6,456 nucleotides of DNA, from contig OMUX01000147.1 of the NCBI GenBank assembly GCA_900314345.1, positions 1 to 6,456 of the forward strand, in the 5' to 3' direction. The notes under the pieces were generated by a model. It was not told the origin of the DNA. It saw nothing but the letters and a program-made list of their open reading frames with translations, and searched no databases. Source of the DNA: an uncultured Erysipelotrichaceae bacterium. GTDB lineage: Bacteria > Bacillota_I > Bacilli_A > Erysipelotrichales > Erysipelotrichaceae. The position numbers were made by a program, and so were the translations under genes. Positions 5,953 to 6,456 of the stretch are shown here, piece after piece. Within the stretch, counting starts at the first letter, position 1. Each line of letters begins with the position of its first letter.

Positions 5953-6089
5953 TCGCTCAGAGATTGCTCCCTGAAAACTGAATAACAGTGCCGCAGGCAC
6001 TCTTTCCCATGGATTCCTCCACAGGCTTCATGCTGCGTATAGATTGACATGTATCTTTCTTACTGGGTTGTGGACTTTCAGTTCTCGTG
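5953..6089 (-). other. 23S-5S rRNA spacer, no tRNA
   Basis: This 137-base spacer has no tRNA-like cloverleaf and no convincing ORF. It holds two possible RNA processing structures: a hairpin AGTGCC/GGCACT (5987-6001) with no U-tract, and a longer-range TCCACA/TGTGGA pairing (6074-6069 with 6023-6018). Just before the 5S lies TTCAGTTTTCAGGGAGCAA, a type of spacer box often seen next to Firmicutes rRNA genes. Processing roles are inferred. Confidence 0.65.
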
Positions 6090-6456
6090 TGAATAAACCT
6101 TCGATCTATTAGTATCAGTCAGCTCAATGCCTCACGGCACTTACACCCCTGACCTATCAACGTCGTCGTCTTCAACGGATCTTATTTCATCGAGTGAATG
6201 GGAAGTCTCATCTTGGAGTCGGTTTCGCGCTTAGATGCCTTCAGCGTTTATCCGGTCCGATCTCAGCTACCCAGCTGTGCCACTGGCGTGACAACTGGTG
6301 CACCGTAGGATCGTCCGTCCTGGTCCTCTCGTACTAGGGACAGCTCTCCTCAAACTTCCAACGCCCACAACAGATAGGGACCAAACTGTCTCACGACGTT
6401 TTGAACCCAGCTCGCGTACCGCTTTAATGGGCGGACAGCCCAACCCTTGGAAGCGA
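6090..6456 (-). rRNA. rrl: 23S ribosomal RNA, 3' part (gene continues past the window edge)
   Basis: The minus strand matches the last ~367 nt of bacterial 23S. It includes the A-loop region (CGCGAGCTGGGTTC, minus strand of about 6402-6415) and the sarcin-ricin loop AGTACGAGAGGACC (6335-6322), the binding site of elongation-factor GTPases. Near the 3' end it carries GATACTAATAGATCGA, the usual Firmicutes 23S terminus. The mature 3' end is estimated at about 6090 by comparison with the B. subtilis end and could be off by several bases. Domains I-IV and most of V lie outside the window. Confidence 0.96.

Noticed and set aside
5987..6001. A 6-bp hairpin between 23S and 5S as a terminator
   Set aside because: No U-tract follows on either strand, and it lies inside the rRNA operon; a processing signal is more likely.
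5739..6050. An in-frame N-terminal extension of the MEMO-AMMECR1 gene of about 100 codons
   Set aside because: It runs through the 5S rRNA, the rRNA terminator and the -10 box. The MEMO domain begins exactly at the ATG at 5738, which has its own SD.
5953..6089. A tRNA gene in the 23S-5S spacer
   Set aside because: I found no T-loop (TTCRA with flanking stem), anticodon arm or CCA end on either strand.

Overview
The window looks like chromosomal DNA of a Bacillota (Firmicutes) bacterium with roughly balanced G+C. The evidence is Firmicutes-style 23S and 5S rRNA sequence, strong AGGAGG-type ribosome binding sites, and a gene set related to the Bacillus subtilis ydjGHI cluster. An Erysipelotrichia-like or related gut lineage is my guess; the sequence alone does not prove it.

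Layout. Bases 1-2927 (+) hold a tight three-gene cluster: the 3' part of an SPFH (stomatin/prohibitin/flotillin) protein with two C-terminal zinc ribbons (YdjI-like), a zinc-ribbon protein with one C-terminal membrane anchor (YdjG-like), and a TPM-domain membrane protein with a Gly/Ser/His-rich tail (YdjH-like). In B. subtilis the equivalent proteins sit beside a PspA homologue and help hold it at the membrane during envelope stress. A hairpin at 2938-2959 separates this cluster from a convergent minus-strand operon and probably terminates both.

Bases 2958-5738 (-), read right to left, encode a MEMO1-AMMECR1 fusion, the matching radical SAM enzyme (the 'AmmeMemoRadiSam' set, biochemical role not settled), and a compact TrmR/YrrM-type SAM-dependent O-methyltransferase. 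Stop and start codons overlap by 8 nt and 4 nt, so the three are almost certainly cotranscribed and translationally coupled. A perfect TATAAT box lies just upstream of the first gene and overlaps an alternative ATG, which favours the start at 5738.

Bases 5791-6456 (-) are the 3' end of an rRNA operon: the last ~367 nt of 23S, a 137-nt spacer without a tRNA, a complete 5S, and a clear intrinsic terminator. The AmmeMemoRadiSam operon starts only about 50 nt past that terminator, in the same direction.

The most interesting biology is the poorly understood AmmeMemoRadiSam module, here condensed (two parts fused, the radical SAM protein apparently lacking its usual C-terminal Cys-rich tail) and coupled to a putative tRNA-modifying methyltransferase directly downstream of rRNA genes. 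This fits, but does not prove, a role in RNA modification. I see no mobile element, CRISPR array or phage gene.
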